Source of the DNA: Gaeumannomyces sp. JS-464
Lineage: Eukaryota > Ascomycota > Sordariomycetes > Magnaporthales > Magnaporthaceae
NCBI GenBank assembly: GCA_002197995.1
Contig: NGZR01000001.1
Coordinates: 11,365,501 to 11,429,500, forward strand
Direction of reading: 5' to 3'
DNA length: 64,000 bases
Within the stretch, counting starts at the first letter, position 1. The number at the start of each line of letters is the position of its first letter. This document shows positions 10,587-22,474 of this stretch, one piece after another. The notes under the pieces are model-generated. The model was not told the DNA's origin. It saw only the letters and a program-made list of their open reading frames with translations, and ran no database searches. The position numbers and the translations under genes were made by a program.

Positions 10587-12141
10587 ATGTCCAAGGGCCG
10601 CGTCTGTCTGTGAGTACACCTCAATCGATACCTAAGATGGCTGGCTTTGCAAGCACGAGACACGCTGCCATGATCGCGGGGCAGAGGCAAGTGGACTGAC
10701 TCGAGGCGTGTAAACAACAGCGCCTACTCTGGAGGTACGAAATGCGTCACTCGAGGTGTCGCAGCTCGATGTCGTGTCACTTTGGGTACTATCCGTCCGA
10801 TCATGGCTAACCAATTCGTTCGATTCGACGGCAAACAGGCCTCGACACCTCTGTAAGTCTGGGCGGGTTCGATTAACTCACTGTGTATTTATGGTGGAAG
10901 GAGCAGCGAATGCAAATGTACTGACCCATACGCCCGTCAAGACCATCCTGGTCTGGCTGATCGAGCAGGGCTACTCGGTCGTCTGCTTCCTGGCTGACGT
11001 CGGCCAGGAGGAGAACTGGGACGAGGTGCGGGCCAAGGCCAAGAAGCTGGGCGCCGAGGAGATGGTGATCCTGGACCTGCAGAAGGAGTTTGTCGAGCAG
11101 CTCGTCTTCCGCGCCGTCCAGTGCAACGCCATCTACGAGGACCGCTACCTGCTCGGCACGTCGCTGGCGCGCCCCGTCATCGCGCGCGCCCAGGTCCGCG
11201 TGGCCGAGGAGTACAACTGCCAGTACCTCAGCCACGGCTGCACCGGCAAGGGCAACGACCAGGTCCGGTTCGAGCTCGCCTTCAAGGCCTGCAACCCGGC
11301 CATCAAGGTCATCGCGCCCTGGCGCCTGCCCGAGTTCATCGAGAAGTTCCAGGGCCGCCAGGACCTGCTCAAGTACGCGGCCGAGAAGAACATTCCCGTC
11401 TCGTCGTCCCCCAAGGCGCCCTGGTCCATGGACGACAACCTCGTGCACTGCAGCTACGAGGCCGGCGTGCTCGAGGACCCGGACCACACCCCGCCCAAGG
11501 AGCTGTGGACCCGCACCGTCGACCCGCTCGACGCCCCCGCCGCGCCCCAGGAGTTCACCATCGAGTTCGAGAAGGGCATCCCCGTCAAGGTGACGGTCGA
11601 CGGCAAGGACACGACGGGCTCGGTCGAGGTCTTCAAGCTGCTCAACAAGCTGGGGCACGACCACGGCGTCGGCCGCATCGACATTGTCGAGAACCGCTTC
11701 ATCGGCCTCAAGTCGCGCGGCTGCTACGACACGCCCGGCCTGACCATCGCGCGCCTGGCCCACCTGGACCTCGAGGGCCTCGTCATGGACTCGAGGGTCC
11801 GCGAGCTGCGCGACCAGTTCGTGACGCTGTCGTGGTCGCGCCAGCTCTACAACGGCATGTACTTCTCGCCCGAGCGCGAGTTCGTCGAGAACTCAATCAT
11901 CTTCTCGCAGCAGAACGTCACGGGCCAGGTCCGCATGGCCGTCTACAAGGGCAACGCCTACGTGCTCGGCCGCAAGAGCGACGCCTCCAACCTCTACTCG
12001 GAGGAGGACGCGTCCATGGACTCGCTTGAAGGGTTCTCGCCCATGGACACGACGGGCTTCATCGAGATCAACGCCATCCGCCTCAAGAAGTACGGCCTGC
12101 AGAAGATCAAGGACGGCCAGCCCCTGACCAAGTCCTCTTGA
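10587..12141 (+). CDS. ARG1: Argininosuccinate synthase
   Basis: Catalyses citrulline + aspartate + ATP to argininosuccinate, the penultimate step of arginine synthesis, in the cytosol. Four exons: 10587-10609, 10721-10734, 10839-10852 and 10942-12141. They splice to 416 residues, close to the ~420 of fungal orthologs. The spliced start MSKGRVCLAYSGGLDTS carries the ATP-pyrophosphatase SGGLDT loop, split across two 14-nt exons. Further family blocks are LADVGQEENW, YLLGTSLARP, HGCTGKGNDQVRFE, SYEAGVLEDPD and GRIDIVENRFIGLKSRG. All three introns have GT-AG borders (GTGAGT, GTACGA, GTAAGT donors). Simply using the first long ATG downstream would lose the ATP loop, so the microexon model is preferred. 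No frame break. Confidence 0.95.
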
Positions 12142-12702
12142 AGTGCTGCTGCTGCTTCTCGCGATCTATTACTTTTTATTGTTTCTTTGGGTTTGGGGGC
12201 GTCAGGGATGGGATGTATTCGGGGAGATGATGCTGTGGTAAGGCGTCTGGCAGATCAAGGACGTCAACTCCCATCTCGTCTCGGGCAACGAGGCCAAAGG
12301 AAAAAAAAATAGACAGAAGAAAAATTTGAAGGGTTTCATCTAACATGAATCCAGTGAAATGCGTGCGGCAGTTAGATAGGCTTGTCGTGTTTTATATGTA
12401 TATGCACATTTCTATTTCTTCCGCTGAGTCCCCTGCAATCGGGGCATCATCGTTCTTGACACCCATCTCCATCTCGCCTCTCCGCTGCTTTCCCGCGCTC
12501 CCGTAATAATGCACGGATTTGTTTTCTCCTTTTCCCAGTCAACCAACTGCAAAGACAGGAGACGATATCCAAGGGGGAAAAAAAGAGGACAAAAGGGGAA
12601 AGTGATTGAGAGAGCATGGGGGCTGCCCAAAAAAAAAAAAAAAATGAGAAAAGGAGAAAACATCAAAGTATGCTAAACAAGAAACAACCATCATCGCCGT
12701 CC
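12142..12702. other. 3' intergenic region between convergent ARG1 and RGP1
   Basis: Convergent 3' ends, 561 bases. Contains short A-runs at 12301-12309 and 12629-12643 (the latter A-rich in + orientation) and nothing gene-like. Probably both 3' UTRs. Confidence 0.6.
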
Positions 12703-12997
12703 TCATACAACCAGCCCAGACTCGGCCTCGTCGCGCTCGAGCCTCTCGAGCCCGCTGCAGACGGCGCCGTAGACGCGCAGCGGCACCGCCACCTCGAAGC
12801 TCTCACAGGGCAGCGTCTCGGCCGCGACGAGCACGAGCCCGCCGCGGTCGTCGCGCGACACCTCCTCGAGCAGCGGGTGCCCCTGCTGGCCGGCGGCGGC
12901 GGCGGCGGCGTAGTAGCCGTAGTTGTTGTTGTTGTTGCTGTTGCCGCCCGGCGTGGCGAGGGGCGCCCGCTCCGTCCGCCTGCTGCCCGTGTCGCTG

Positions 12998-13030
<33 letters not shown>

Positions 13031-15504
13031 TCGCCATGTTGGCGCCCGCCGCCACCGCCACCGCCACCGCCATTGTTGGCATGGGGAGACGGCGACGGCG
13101 GCGGCAGCGGCAGCGGGTGGTTTGCCGTCGCGACGGTGCTGGGCACGACGAACTCGAGCCGTATCTTCCACTCGAGACTGATGCCGCTCGTCATGAACTC
13201 GGGCGTGGCCGAGACGGGGATGGTGGGGCTGAAGACGATGCGGCGCGCGTACATGGCCGCCTCGGACGACGTGGCGTACACCCTGCGCGTGACGCGGTGC
13301 ACGCTGGCCTCGGACCGGAGCGCCAGGGACGGGTCGACGCGCTCAGCCGTCTCGAGCGCCGCGTGCAGCGCGTAGCACGGGACCTGGGCCTGCGAGAAGT
13401 CGACCGTCATGGTCACGGCCTCGCCCAGGCGCCATGCAGGCCTTGCCAGCGTCACCACGCCGACGCGCCGCCCGTTGCGCGCAATCTCGAACCGGTTCGC
13501 GCTCTGCTGGCCCGCCGACGTCAGATTGCTGCGTAGGATGGCTAGGTCGATAGCCTCCTTGGCCGGCGTGTCGGTCGCGGGGCTGTTGGGGGCGATCTCG
13601 TCGAATAGAGACGACGCCGCCGAGAGCCGCCGGGGGGTGGTGGGCGAGGGGGAGAGGTGGTATCCCGGGTGGTCGACCGTGGGCGAAAGGAGGCTCTGGT
13701 GTGGCCCCTGGTTTGGCCGGTGCACCAGCTCGTCCACGTAGGCCAAAAACCCGGCCATGGTCGATGAGGAAGGAGGCGCTGGCGGCTTCTTCTTGGCCGC
13801 TAGCTCCGCGGCGGCGCCCTCCTCGAGAGTGCGCACATGCGCAAGGTCCTTGAGGAGGACGTAGGGCGCCATCAGGTCGTGGCCAGGATCTCGCCGTGGC
13901 TGTTGACGCTCCCCAGGACGCGGAAGGGGACGTCGACCGACTTGAGCTGCTGCTCCTTTGCGCCGCCCGGCCGCTGGGTGCCGACGACGAGGCTGTACGA
14001 TATCTTCATGGCCTTGCCTTGTGCGTTGGTGGCAGGCCCTTGGGTAGGCGGAACGAGTACTCAAATGTCCTGCTCTCGCCAGGGGCCAGGCGCAGGTCGA
14101 CAAACAGGATGGACTGTGGGGTGGAGAGGAGCGGGACGGCCTTTGCGCCAGCGATGCCGCGCATCTCCTTGATGGTGCTGAGCTCGCCGCCTCCCAGGAC
14201 GCTCACCGACGCGAGCTGGTGATGCTGCCCCAGCCAAAGGACCGCAGCAGGCCGCCTCTCGCGCCGGTTGCCCGACGCCTGCGACCTCGACGCCGATGAC
14301 CGCCGCCGCCCTGGCCGCCGACGACGGCCTTGGCGCTTCACCTGCTCAAAGGGCGCGAGGTCGATGAGCGAGCCGTCCAGCGTAAATGAACCCTGGATCT
14401 GCGCGTACCCCATCATGAGGGCCTCTGGTGCTTTTGCGCGGTGGTGGTGCACCAAGAGGTTGGAGCGCTGCCGCAGGTGCAGCGGCCTGCTGCTGTTGTT
14501 GCCGCCGCCACCGCCGGCTGTCCTGTGAGGCAGCGTCGTGACGTACTCGGACGCGAGCGTCTCGGTCGAGTTGTTACTGACCGAGTAGAAACCCCCGTCG
14601 GTGCTGCTACGGGGTGTTCCCGAGATGCTCGACGTGGAGAGCACCCGCGCGGCCGCTGCTGCCGCCCCCGCGAGGGCGTCACTCTCGTTGATGGTAGGTA
14701 TCGGCTGATCTTGGTTGTTGGAATTATGGCCGCTGCTGCGCGGAGACTGGCCGCCTAGAGCCCCTACCATCGGCGTTGCGTCTTCATCTACGGGGGTCGT
14801 GAGGTCGTCTTCCGAAGTCTGTTGCAGCAGGGGTGTCTGCGTCGCGGGGAACTTGAATCCTGAGAGGGCCTCGGCCGTTGGTCGCGGGGAGGGCACCGCG
14901 CTGCCGAGGCCGATGCCTAAACCCGGCGTGTTTGGAGTCGTCGAGGGGCCTGATGAGTTCGAGGGCGGGTAAGAGGCGTTCAGTAGAGGCGATGGCTGTG
15001 GATGGAATGGCGGTCGCTGGGGATGTGAGGCTATCAAGGAAAGACATGTCAGTCCAGGTGTTGCGCCGGGCATGCCAGGATGTACAATCCAAGGGGATGC
15101 GTACCTGAGCGGGGCCCATTGAGGGCGGGGCCGCGCGAGTTGATCTGCAGACTCGACGACCGCGCATGGCCCCTGAGCGGGCGCGACGGCTTCCCGGACC
15201 CGGACGCGCCGCCGCCATGGTCGTGCCTCTGGCCTGGCGAAGGCGGGGTCGGCGACCCGAGCGAGACGATGGATATAGACCGACGGTGGCGGCCGCCGCC
15301 GCCATTGCCCTGCTGATGCTGGTCCTGCTTCTGCTGGCCCGCCTCTGCCGTCCCGCCGCTGCCTGCGGCGTCGCTGCTTGGGGGCCACGTCACCGAGCCG
15401 GAGCGGCTGCGCGCCAGCGGCGGCCCGCTGATGGAGTGGCTGCCCCTGTGGTGGCCGCGAGACACCGCCAGGGGCGGGCGAGGCCCGCCGACGCTGTCTT
15501 CGGT

Positions 15505-15549
<45 letters not shown>

Positions 15550-15809
15550 GCTTGCCTGGCCTGGGCGGCGACGAGGAGCGGGGACGGGTGGCTCTTGCGA
15601 CGGTCGCTATTGCTGCTGCCGTGCTGCTTGGACGAGGCGGACCCAGAGGACGGAGGAAAGCCGGCCGAGTTCGGGGCGGCGGCGACGTTGCGGAAGGTGA
15701 TGGTGCACTTCACCTCCTCGCCGGCGAAGACGGTCTGGTCGTGCCAGCGGACGAAGACGCGGATGGTGCTGACACCGCTGCTGGCCGGTCCTTCTGGCGG
15801 CGGCGCCAT
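12703..15809 (-). CDS. RGP1: Rgp1-type subunit of the Ric1-Rgp1 Golgi Rab GEF (frame broken several times)
   Basis: Rgp1 is an arrestin-fold protein that, with Ric1, activates the Golgi GTPase Ypt6/Rab6. The N-terminus has the family opening IRVFVRWHDQTVFAGEEVKC. Later blocks are MGYAQIQGSFTLDG, GGGELSTIKEMRG, a LAPGESRTFEYSFRLPKGLPP segment, HDLMAPYVLLKDLAHV and FEIARNGRRVGVVTLARPAWRLGEAVTMTVDF. Exon 1 is 15105-15809 and exon 2 is 12703-15030, separated by a 74-nt intron (GTACGC...TTGATAG); the frames on its two sides agree. The frame changes inside the CAG tract at about 15500-15547, several times at about 14210-14335, at about 14022 and at about 13880. Gln, Asp, Gly and Asn homopolymers are present. 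Indel errors are the likeliest cause; a pseudogene is possible. Confidence 0.8.
15500..15548. repeat. CAG/CTG trinucleotide repeat in the RGP1 coding region
   Basis: About 14-16 CTG-type triplets on the + strand (CAG in the gene sense). They encode polyglutamine in the frame coming from upstream and polyalanine in the frame that continues downstream, so the gene changes frame inside this tract. Confidence 0.9.
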
Positions 15810-16467
15810 TGTGTTCTTTTTTTTTGTGGCTGAGCTCCCTTGACAGAAAACAGGGAGCTTTGGGGGTTGCGTAACCCTCAGGTGGTCGCCAATGCGGTTC
15901 TGTATTGCATCGTCGTCGATGGCTTTCGCTGGTCGTCGCTGGTCTGTTCGTCGGCAGTCGGCACGCCTGAATTAGAGTCGCGTGTCCTGAAAATGGGGGG
16001 CGCTTTGCAGGGGGGCTGCAGCCGCAGCGATTGAGGCTTTGTGGTCGGTCGAGAATGGTGGATGCGATTCGCACCTTTTCGATGCAGTCGTCACTTGGGC
16101 CTTGCAGGTGCTGTAGGCCAGCAATGAAGGCACTGTGGCCGTAGCGAGGTGTGATCCTGCTAGAGGCAGCCAACAGGGGGAGCTCGCTCCTTCCGTTCCA
16201 ATCGCTGATCAACGTGTCGGGGCCGCCAAGCCAAGGTACCGTAGCACCACGCCGCCGGAACATGCGGGCGGTGGGGCCAACAGCTTGCCCGACGTTTGTG
16301 CTGCTGCGTTTTGGCCCGTTCCTGAGGCACAAACCGCGAAAAAAGGGGCTGGCGATAACTTCACGAGGGACCAAGCTACCTAGCGACCTGATGTTTTCTG
16401 TTTCTACTCTATGCCATTTCAAGCACGTAGATACTATCTAAACGATCGCCTAGCCAGTTACAGAAAT
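15810..16467. other. Intergenic region between tandem minus-strand DCL2 and RGP1
   Basis: 658 bases holding the DCL2 3' UTR and the RGP1 promoter. No gene-like sequence seen; a T-run at 15812-15825 lies just before the RGP1 start. Confidence 0.5.
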
Positions 16468-19400
16468 TCAAACCCGTATCCTATCCCATACCCCGACATC
16501 CTTACTCTCCAACAACCACCCCAACTCCCTCCCACGTGCCCCGGCCTCTTCCCACAGCCGGACCGCCACCCCCGCCGCCCGCGTCTTGGCCTCCTCGCGG
16601 CTGACCCCGTCCGCCACAGACGCGACGAGCCTCTTCCCGACCGTGACCGTGCACTCAAACAACCCCTCCTGCCAAAACCCGTCATCGTCTGCCCAATCTG
16701 CCGATGACGACAGCGACGACAAAGGCCGCTGCGGCCGCACCACCTCCTTGACGGTATAAATGACCTTGTCGCTGACCGCAAGCCGGCCCAGCTCCTCCTT
16801 GGGGTGCAGTATCTTGACGCCGTCCGCGACGCAGCGCCGGAGGTACGGCAGGATCCCCGCCCGCTCCGCCACCTCGGAGCAGACCTCGAGCGAGCCCGAG
16901 TCGATCCAGATCGCCCCGATCACGGCCTCGAACACGTCCGAGTAGACCTTTTGCGCCCGCAGCCGCGCCAGCAGGTCCCAGGGATACTGCCTGTCGCTCT
17001 CCATGGCCCGCCGGATCTGGCCCGCCAACGTCGCGTGCCGCCGCGCCGTCTGCTGCTGCACGGGCGTCAGCTCGCCCGACGAGTGCCGCATAAAGGCCCA
17101 GAGCGGCAGGCCAGGCTGCGGCTCCGCCTCCTCCACCTTGAGAGCGTCCTCCTCTTCTTCGTCCTCCCGCATCATGTCCTCGTCATTGTAGTCCTCACTC
17201 CCGTACAACTTCTTGCTGCGTGTAACTTTGCACTGCGGCGTCGCCGCCGTTCGCCACTCCATGGTTAGGAAGGCTAAGAAGTCGCCGTTGACCATGGCGG
17301 TGCGCAGTAGGTGCATGTCCGAGTGCGTCAGCGGCGGCCTGCCATCACCGTCATCGCCGCCACCGATCGCGAAGAGCTTCTCCACCACGACGCTGTCCAG
17401 TACGCTGTCGCCCAGAAACTCGAGCCGCTCGAGGCACCCCGTCTCAGCTCCAGGGACGTTGTACGACGAGTGCGTCATGGCCTCGACTAGCAGCGCCTTG
17501 TTGTGGAACGTGTAACCCAGGAGTCCCTCGACCGGCTTCATGGTCACCGGCAGCTCCCTGACGCACGTCGGCGCCGCCTGGTACAGGATCTTGCGGCCCA
17601 GCTCGAGGCTGCGCCAGTTCTCGTCTGGGAGGAACAGCCTGATGCACCCAGCGCCATGTCCATGCCGCCCTCGATGTGCGCCGCCCCGATCAGCGCCTCC
17701 ACCACGTCAGCCAGCGTCTTGGTCGACAGGTCCCGCTCCGCCGCCGGCTCCCGGAGCATCCTCTTCCAGCCCCGGAGCGTGTTCGGCTTCGTCATGATGA
17801 ACCGGTCTAGCTCGAACTTGACCGCTGCCCGGCACAGCCTCGAGTTTGACACGATTCTGTCCTTGATGAGACTGAGATAACCCTCGGGGAACTGCAGATT
17901 GTTAGCCGCACACGTGATGGAGGCGTACAGCTTGAGGATCGAATCGCCCAGGAACTCTACACGCTCGTAGTTGGTCGCATTTTGCGAGGCGGGCGCGCTG
18001 AGCGCCATCACCACAAGCGCCATGTCCTTAAACCCGAGATTCCCCAAGCGGGTCGATCTTAGCAACTCTTCGGCCACCATGTGAATCTCCATGACGTGGG
18101 TAATCGACGGTATCAGCATGCCGAACTGCCCATAGTCATCGTCAGGCTGTCGTCGTCGACTATGCAGTCGGCTGCGGGGACAATTCGGGGTAGGGCCTCT
18201 TGTTGTCGTTCTGGGGTTCTTTGGACCGTTGCGGCTCTTGTTGGGCATGTCCACCGCCAACAAGGGCAGTGCTCTGCTTCAGCAGACCGCACAGTCTGGG
18301 CCATTTCCGTACCACCAGATACGGTATGTCTTGCGGAGCCTCTTCCAGCCCTTCTGGTGATCTTGAACGAGATCCAGAGACGGCTTCGACGGCAGCCAAG
18401 CTTGGTAAATGTATACCGATGACTTTTTTTCATCTCGTACAATGCGGGGCCCCCTGGCGCCATGCTTTTGAGGCGAAAACGGCACGCTCCCAACCTGGGT
18501 CGGCTGCAGCGCAACACCAGGCCAGATAAATCGCAGGGATTGAATCTGATCGTACACTGGGAAGCGGTGCCCGAACGACATGCTAAGCAACGTTCTGGTG
18601 TGATTTAGCGCAATGGCGGCGATAGAGTGTGCGTTGTCTGCGGCGTCGGCCTCAGACATGGTGACGTCTGTGTCTAGGCTGACAGTCCAGGGCAGCTGTG
18701 AATTTTGCGTCCAGTAGAGCTCGATGCACGACAGGTTGGGGAACTGGAACGGCAGAAGCACGTCAACCTCGCACATGGCGGACCCTTCGTGATCGCTGAG
18801 CCGCAGGCGGCGCCGGTGGACCTTGCGTAGCGCCTCCTCGTTCCACGCCGCGACGACGTCCGCCCAGGGGCTATACTGCTCCCGCACCGTCATCATGCCA
18901 GGCCTGCCTTCGACATCGCGATTAGCGGTCAAGGCTTCCTCCTTGATGGGTAGCAGGTTCTGGTTCAGCAGCCCAGCCTTGTACAGCATCTTGTACGCCT
19001 GGAACGCCGCGTCTTTGGACGCGTTCTTCTGCGACCCCCACCGCCGGCTGCTCTCGGCCTGCCGTAGGTTCGGCGGCAGCGACACGGGCAGGAGCACAGT
19101 GGCGTGCATGCCGCCGCCCGGGCCTTCCGTGATGAGGAACTCGGGCGACGGGTCTACGAACTTTCTAGACCCAATGACGCGGCAGAAGTGGTCCAGATGT
19201 GACTTGGCGTCGTTGACCGTGATTTCCGCCGCCGTGTCTCTCGCTCGCAGAGGTGCCAGCGGACCGTCCATAACCATGGCCTCCGCCTCTTCTTCCTCTA
19301 GTCGCTTGAGGTGATCCAGCTCTCGCATCTCGTCCTCGTAGCGACGTTTCATCTCGGACTCGAGCACCTGCCACTCGTGGGCGACCGACCGCCCCCTCCT

Positions 19401-21426
19401 CGAGGAGAAGATGAAGCTGCGACGAGCGCATGCGTGCCCGGCCGCGTCTCTGTATGAACGACTTGAGGTTGGCCGGCCTGTCGAAACACACGACAAGGTT
19501 GCAGGCCGGGACGTCGATGCCCTCCTCCAGCACGCTCGTCGCCACGAGGAGGTTGATCCTGCCCCTGCGGAACCGGTCCAGGGCCGAGACACCCTCCTCG
19601 TCCGCCATCGGGGACAAGTCGTAAAAGTCCCGCTTTCGCCCGACGTTGCGCGATGTGCCGACCATGCAGCCGATCTTGTAGCGCTCGTTGATGATCGGGA
19701 AGTCGGAAAGCACGCTGGAGAGGACAGCCGCCGTCGCCCGCTCCTTGACGAATACTATTCCGACAGGGTTTCCTTGGTAACCGACGAGCACTCTTAGCAG
19801 AGCCTGCAGCTTCGGCGCGCTGGTTTCGAATGCCGGATATGGTGGCTGCGGCGGTCTGGCCCTGACTCCCACGAGCATCTTGGCCAGGTACCTCTGCTCA
19901 GCGTCCAGCCATCCAAGAAAGTATGGACCCCCCGTGCGCGCCTTGGTGGCCCGCTTGATAGCCCGATACATATAGCTATCCACCGCCCACGGCCCCATCT
20001 CGCGCATCACTGTCCTGCATCTGTTGAAAAACGCCTTTGTCTGCCTCCGAATGAACGTGTCGTGGTTCTCGAAGACTTTATCAACATTCTCTGGCTTCTC
20101 TCCGTGCCTTGCGCAAAGAGATAGATGACATACGGGTCCTCGGCGATCTTGAGCTGGGCGATCGCCTCTTGTAGCCTTCTCATGTTCGCTGTAGCCCCGA
20201 CCGCAGAGTCGGGGGATTTCGGATAAGCATCGATCATCATCAAGGGCCGGTTGACGTTGACGAGAAGCTCGTCGCGATGGACCGTGGGGCCCCGGCAGAC
20301 GGCATCCAGCGACATTTCTAATGTGTCCATCGAGGTTATCTCGGACCTCACGACCGGACTGGCCGTCAGCCCCAAGATATGGGGCACGGCCAGCCCGGCA
20401 TCCTTGCGGGGCTGATAGAATTGGATCATCATCCGCCGGCCTGGGTTGTTGCCGATACAATTGTGTGCTACAGAATGCCATTTTTTGTGTAAGTTCGTAT
20501 ACAAGCCGATACTGAATTCAGCATGTAGAGCTGTATCGAAAATGCCATGGGACCGCTGACCTTCATCGAAGACAAGGAGAGATATAGTATCCAGTGTGAC
20601 GAATGAGTGACTCAGGGCGTCAAACAATATCTGGTAGGGGCAAACAACGACCCGGATCCCGAAGAGGACAGCATTCCATATGCTTTGATTCGACCAGGAG
20701 TCGACATTATCGTCTCCTGTGAGAATCTTGATGCCAACAGATGGGAGCTGCGAGCGAAGGACTTCGAACTGCTGAGTACAGAGTGTGACGGTTGGGGCAA
20801 GGAACCAGATGCGCTGAGAGAGTTAGAGAGTGACTTGTTAGCATCCCAGTGGCTGTGGCCGCACTTGGAATCTGGGTAGACTAGGTAGGTTTACCTTGTT
20901 TGGATCGGTCCGCTCGAGCTCTGCTCGTATCCGGAGGACGGCCCTACCAGGAGTCTTAGCCAAGAATAGCATATGGATAGATTCCATTATGGGGCACTTA
21001 CACTTGAGTCTTGCCGCTACCGGTGTCCATCTGTGATTCCCAACGTCAGCAAATGATATCTACTCAGGGAGATACCCGAGCAGCCCGCAAGCCGAGTGGC
21101 TCTGGTGTCGGAGGGTGCCTCACAGAAACAATGATGTTCTCTTTCATGCTCGCCTGGAATAACTCCAGCTGGTACACCCTCGGCGCCATGATCTTATCCG
21201 AACCAGGGGTGCCAGGCTCAGTGCTGTCGTTCAAACGGGCACCGCTGATCGTCGATGATGCGGAGTCGTCATGGTCCTCCACGACGTTATTATAGCCTGG
21301 CCGAGGCTCCTGGCTGCCACCAGGGCCGGCGACAAGGACGGCCGTCTCGTCCGCATCCCCCTCCGAATCGGGGGACGACGTGCGGCCGTCTTGGTGATGC
21401 GCCATCTTGGCCAATGGCGGCGTCAT
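16468..21426 (-). CDS. DCL2: Dicer-like protein 2 (frame broken about six times)
   Basis: Dicer cuts dsRNA into small RNAs; fungal DCL2 enzymes act mainly in antiviral and transposon silencing. Five 5' exons splice cleanly: 21124-21426, 21002-21030, 20895-20943, 20561-20813 and from 20467 on. This joins Walker A (DTGSGKT) and the DEAH box, which is split DEA|HNC by an intron. Then come helicase motif VI (QRRGRARM), the Dicer dimerisation domain (about 19300-18950), RNase IIIa (ERVEFLGDSILK, DVVEALIGA), RNase IIIb (LERLEFLGDSVLD, DVFEAVIGA) and a dsRBD-like tail. The acidic residues of both RNase III centres are visible. The frame changes near 20115, 19395, 18380, 18175, 18125 and 17650, with family sequence on both sides each time. 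Domain order makes Dicer certain; assignment to DCL2 rather than DCL1 rests on its short length and lack of an evident PAZ domain. Confidence 0.88.
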
Positions 21427-22474
21427 CGTCGTCCCTCGGATCCAGATCCAGAAGCGCGGATGTGTTTTGTGGTGGCCCGCCTCGTCACTCCGGACTGACG
21501 TACGTGGTGGTGGAAGCAGAGGGCGTCGTCAGGGGACGGGTGGGACTCGGCCGGGGACGCGTCCGCCCCGTCGACGCGGGCTTGGGGTTGTGCAGGGCTT
21601 CCCCGCAGTGGGATATGTGCCCTGACGCGGAATCACTCGATAGGAGCTAGGAATGCGCCGGTTGGCGGGCGGGAATGGAGCAAATTCTGCAACAAGGGAG
21701 AAAGGAATAGGTGGAAGCCCAAACAAGAAGAAGTCGATAGGATCGAATCTGGTGCTGGCAAAAGGAGTTGGCACGCAGGGGTTTTGGCTATGCAAAAAAG
21801 CAACGCTCTGCCTTGGCCGTGAAGAGCAGAATGGAGGGGGAGAAGTTGGGCTTAAAAGCTTCAGGGAGTCCAAGGGCTGGCATATGTAAAGTGGCATCAG
21901 ACATGGACACTCGTCGATGCCGGAGGCCTGCCATGTCCAGGGCTTCGGCGCCTGGAGAAATCTCTCAGAATCTTGGGAACGCTCCCTCAGCCGAGCCGTT
22001 GGGCTTGACGGAAGGGAGCAACAACAGAATCGTGGGGTCCGTGGCGCATTCACTGCGCCTTGACGACCTGGATACGGTTGGTCATGTGGTTGTCCCTGGA
22101 AGCCCTATAATCGGGCCAACCGATGTGAATTCGACCCTTAGACGCCCTAAGCGATGGGTCGGCAGGCCGCTCCTTGTTCGAGGCTTCGTTAGGCGCGGCC
22201 AGGTTGAATCATTCAAAGGTCTTGTGCGGATGGAAATTGAAGCTCCCATCAGTGGACACATCGGGGAAGCTGAGGGGTGGTGGGGTGGGCCTGGACCCGC
22301 CTGGATTTAGTGACGCACGCCGCGCTTGTCCTCCGCCAACAGCTGTTACACCGAGATGCCTGGAACAATTGATCGTTGATGCCGCCATCGCCACAGATTT
22401 CGCGTGACGAGCTAGGTATGGTGGAGGCCTCGACGAAGATAGGCCGCCCCATCCAAAACTTGGAGCAACCCATA
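21427..22474. other. Divergent intergenic region between DCL2 and the RCC1-repeat gene
   Basis: About 1 kb serving as promoter for both directions. No recognisable gene. Moderately GC-rich, with no long repeat. Confidence 0.5.

Noticed and set aside
10860..10880. tRNA B-box-like GGTTCGATTA in the third ARG1 intron
   Set aside because: No matching A box or foldable cloverleaf around it.
10873..11763. 296-codon minus-strand frame opposite ARG1
   Set aside because: Leu/Val/Asp/Gly-rich shadow of the codon-biased GC-rich synthase exon.
12616..13536. 306-codon plus-strand frame opposite RGP1
   Set aside because: Antisense of RGP1 low-complexity Asp and Gly tracts; no family sequence.
12703..21426. 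Repeat-induced point mutation as the cause of the broken RGP1 and DCL2 frames
   Set aside because: RIP makes C-to-T transitions and stop codons, not single-base indels; coding GC and family residues are preserved.
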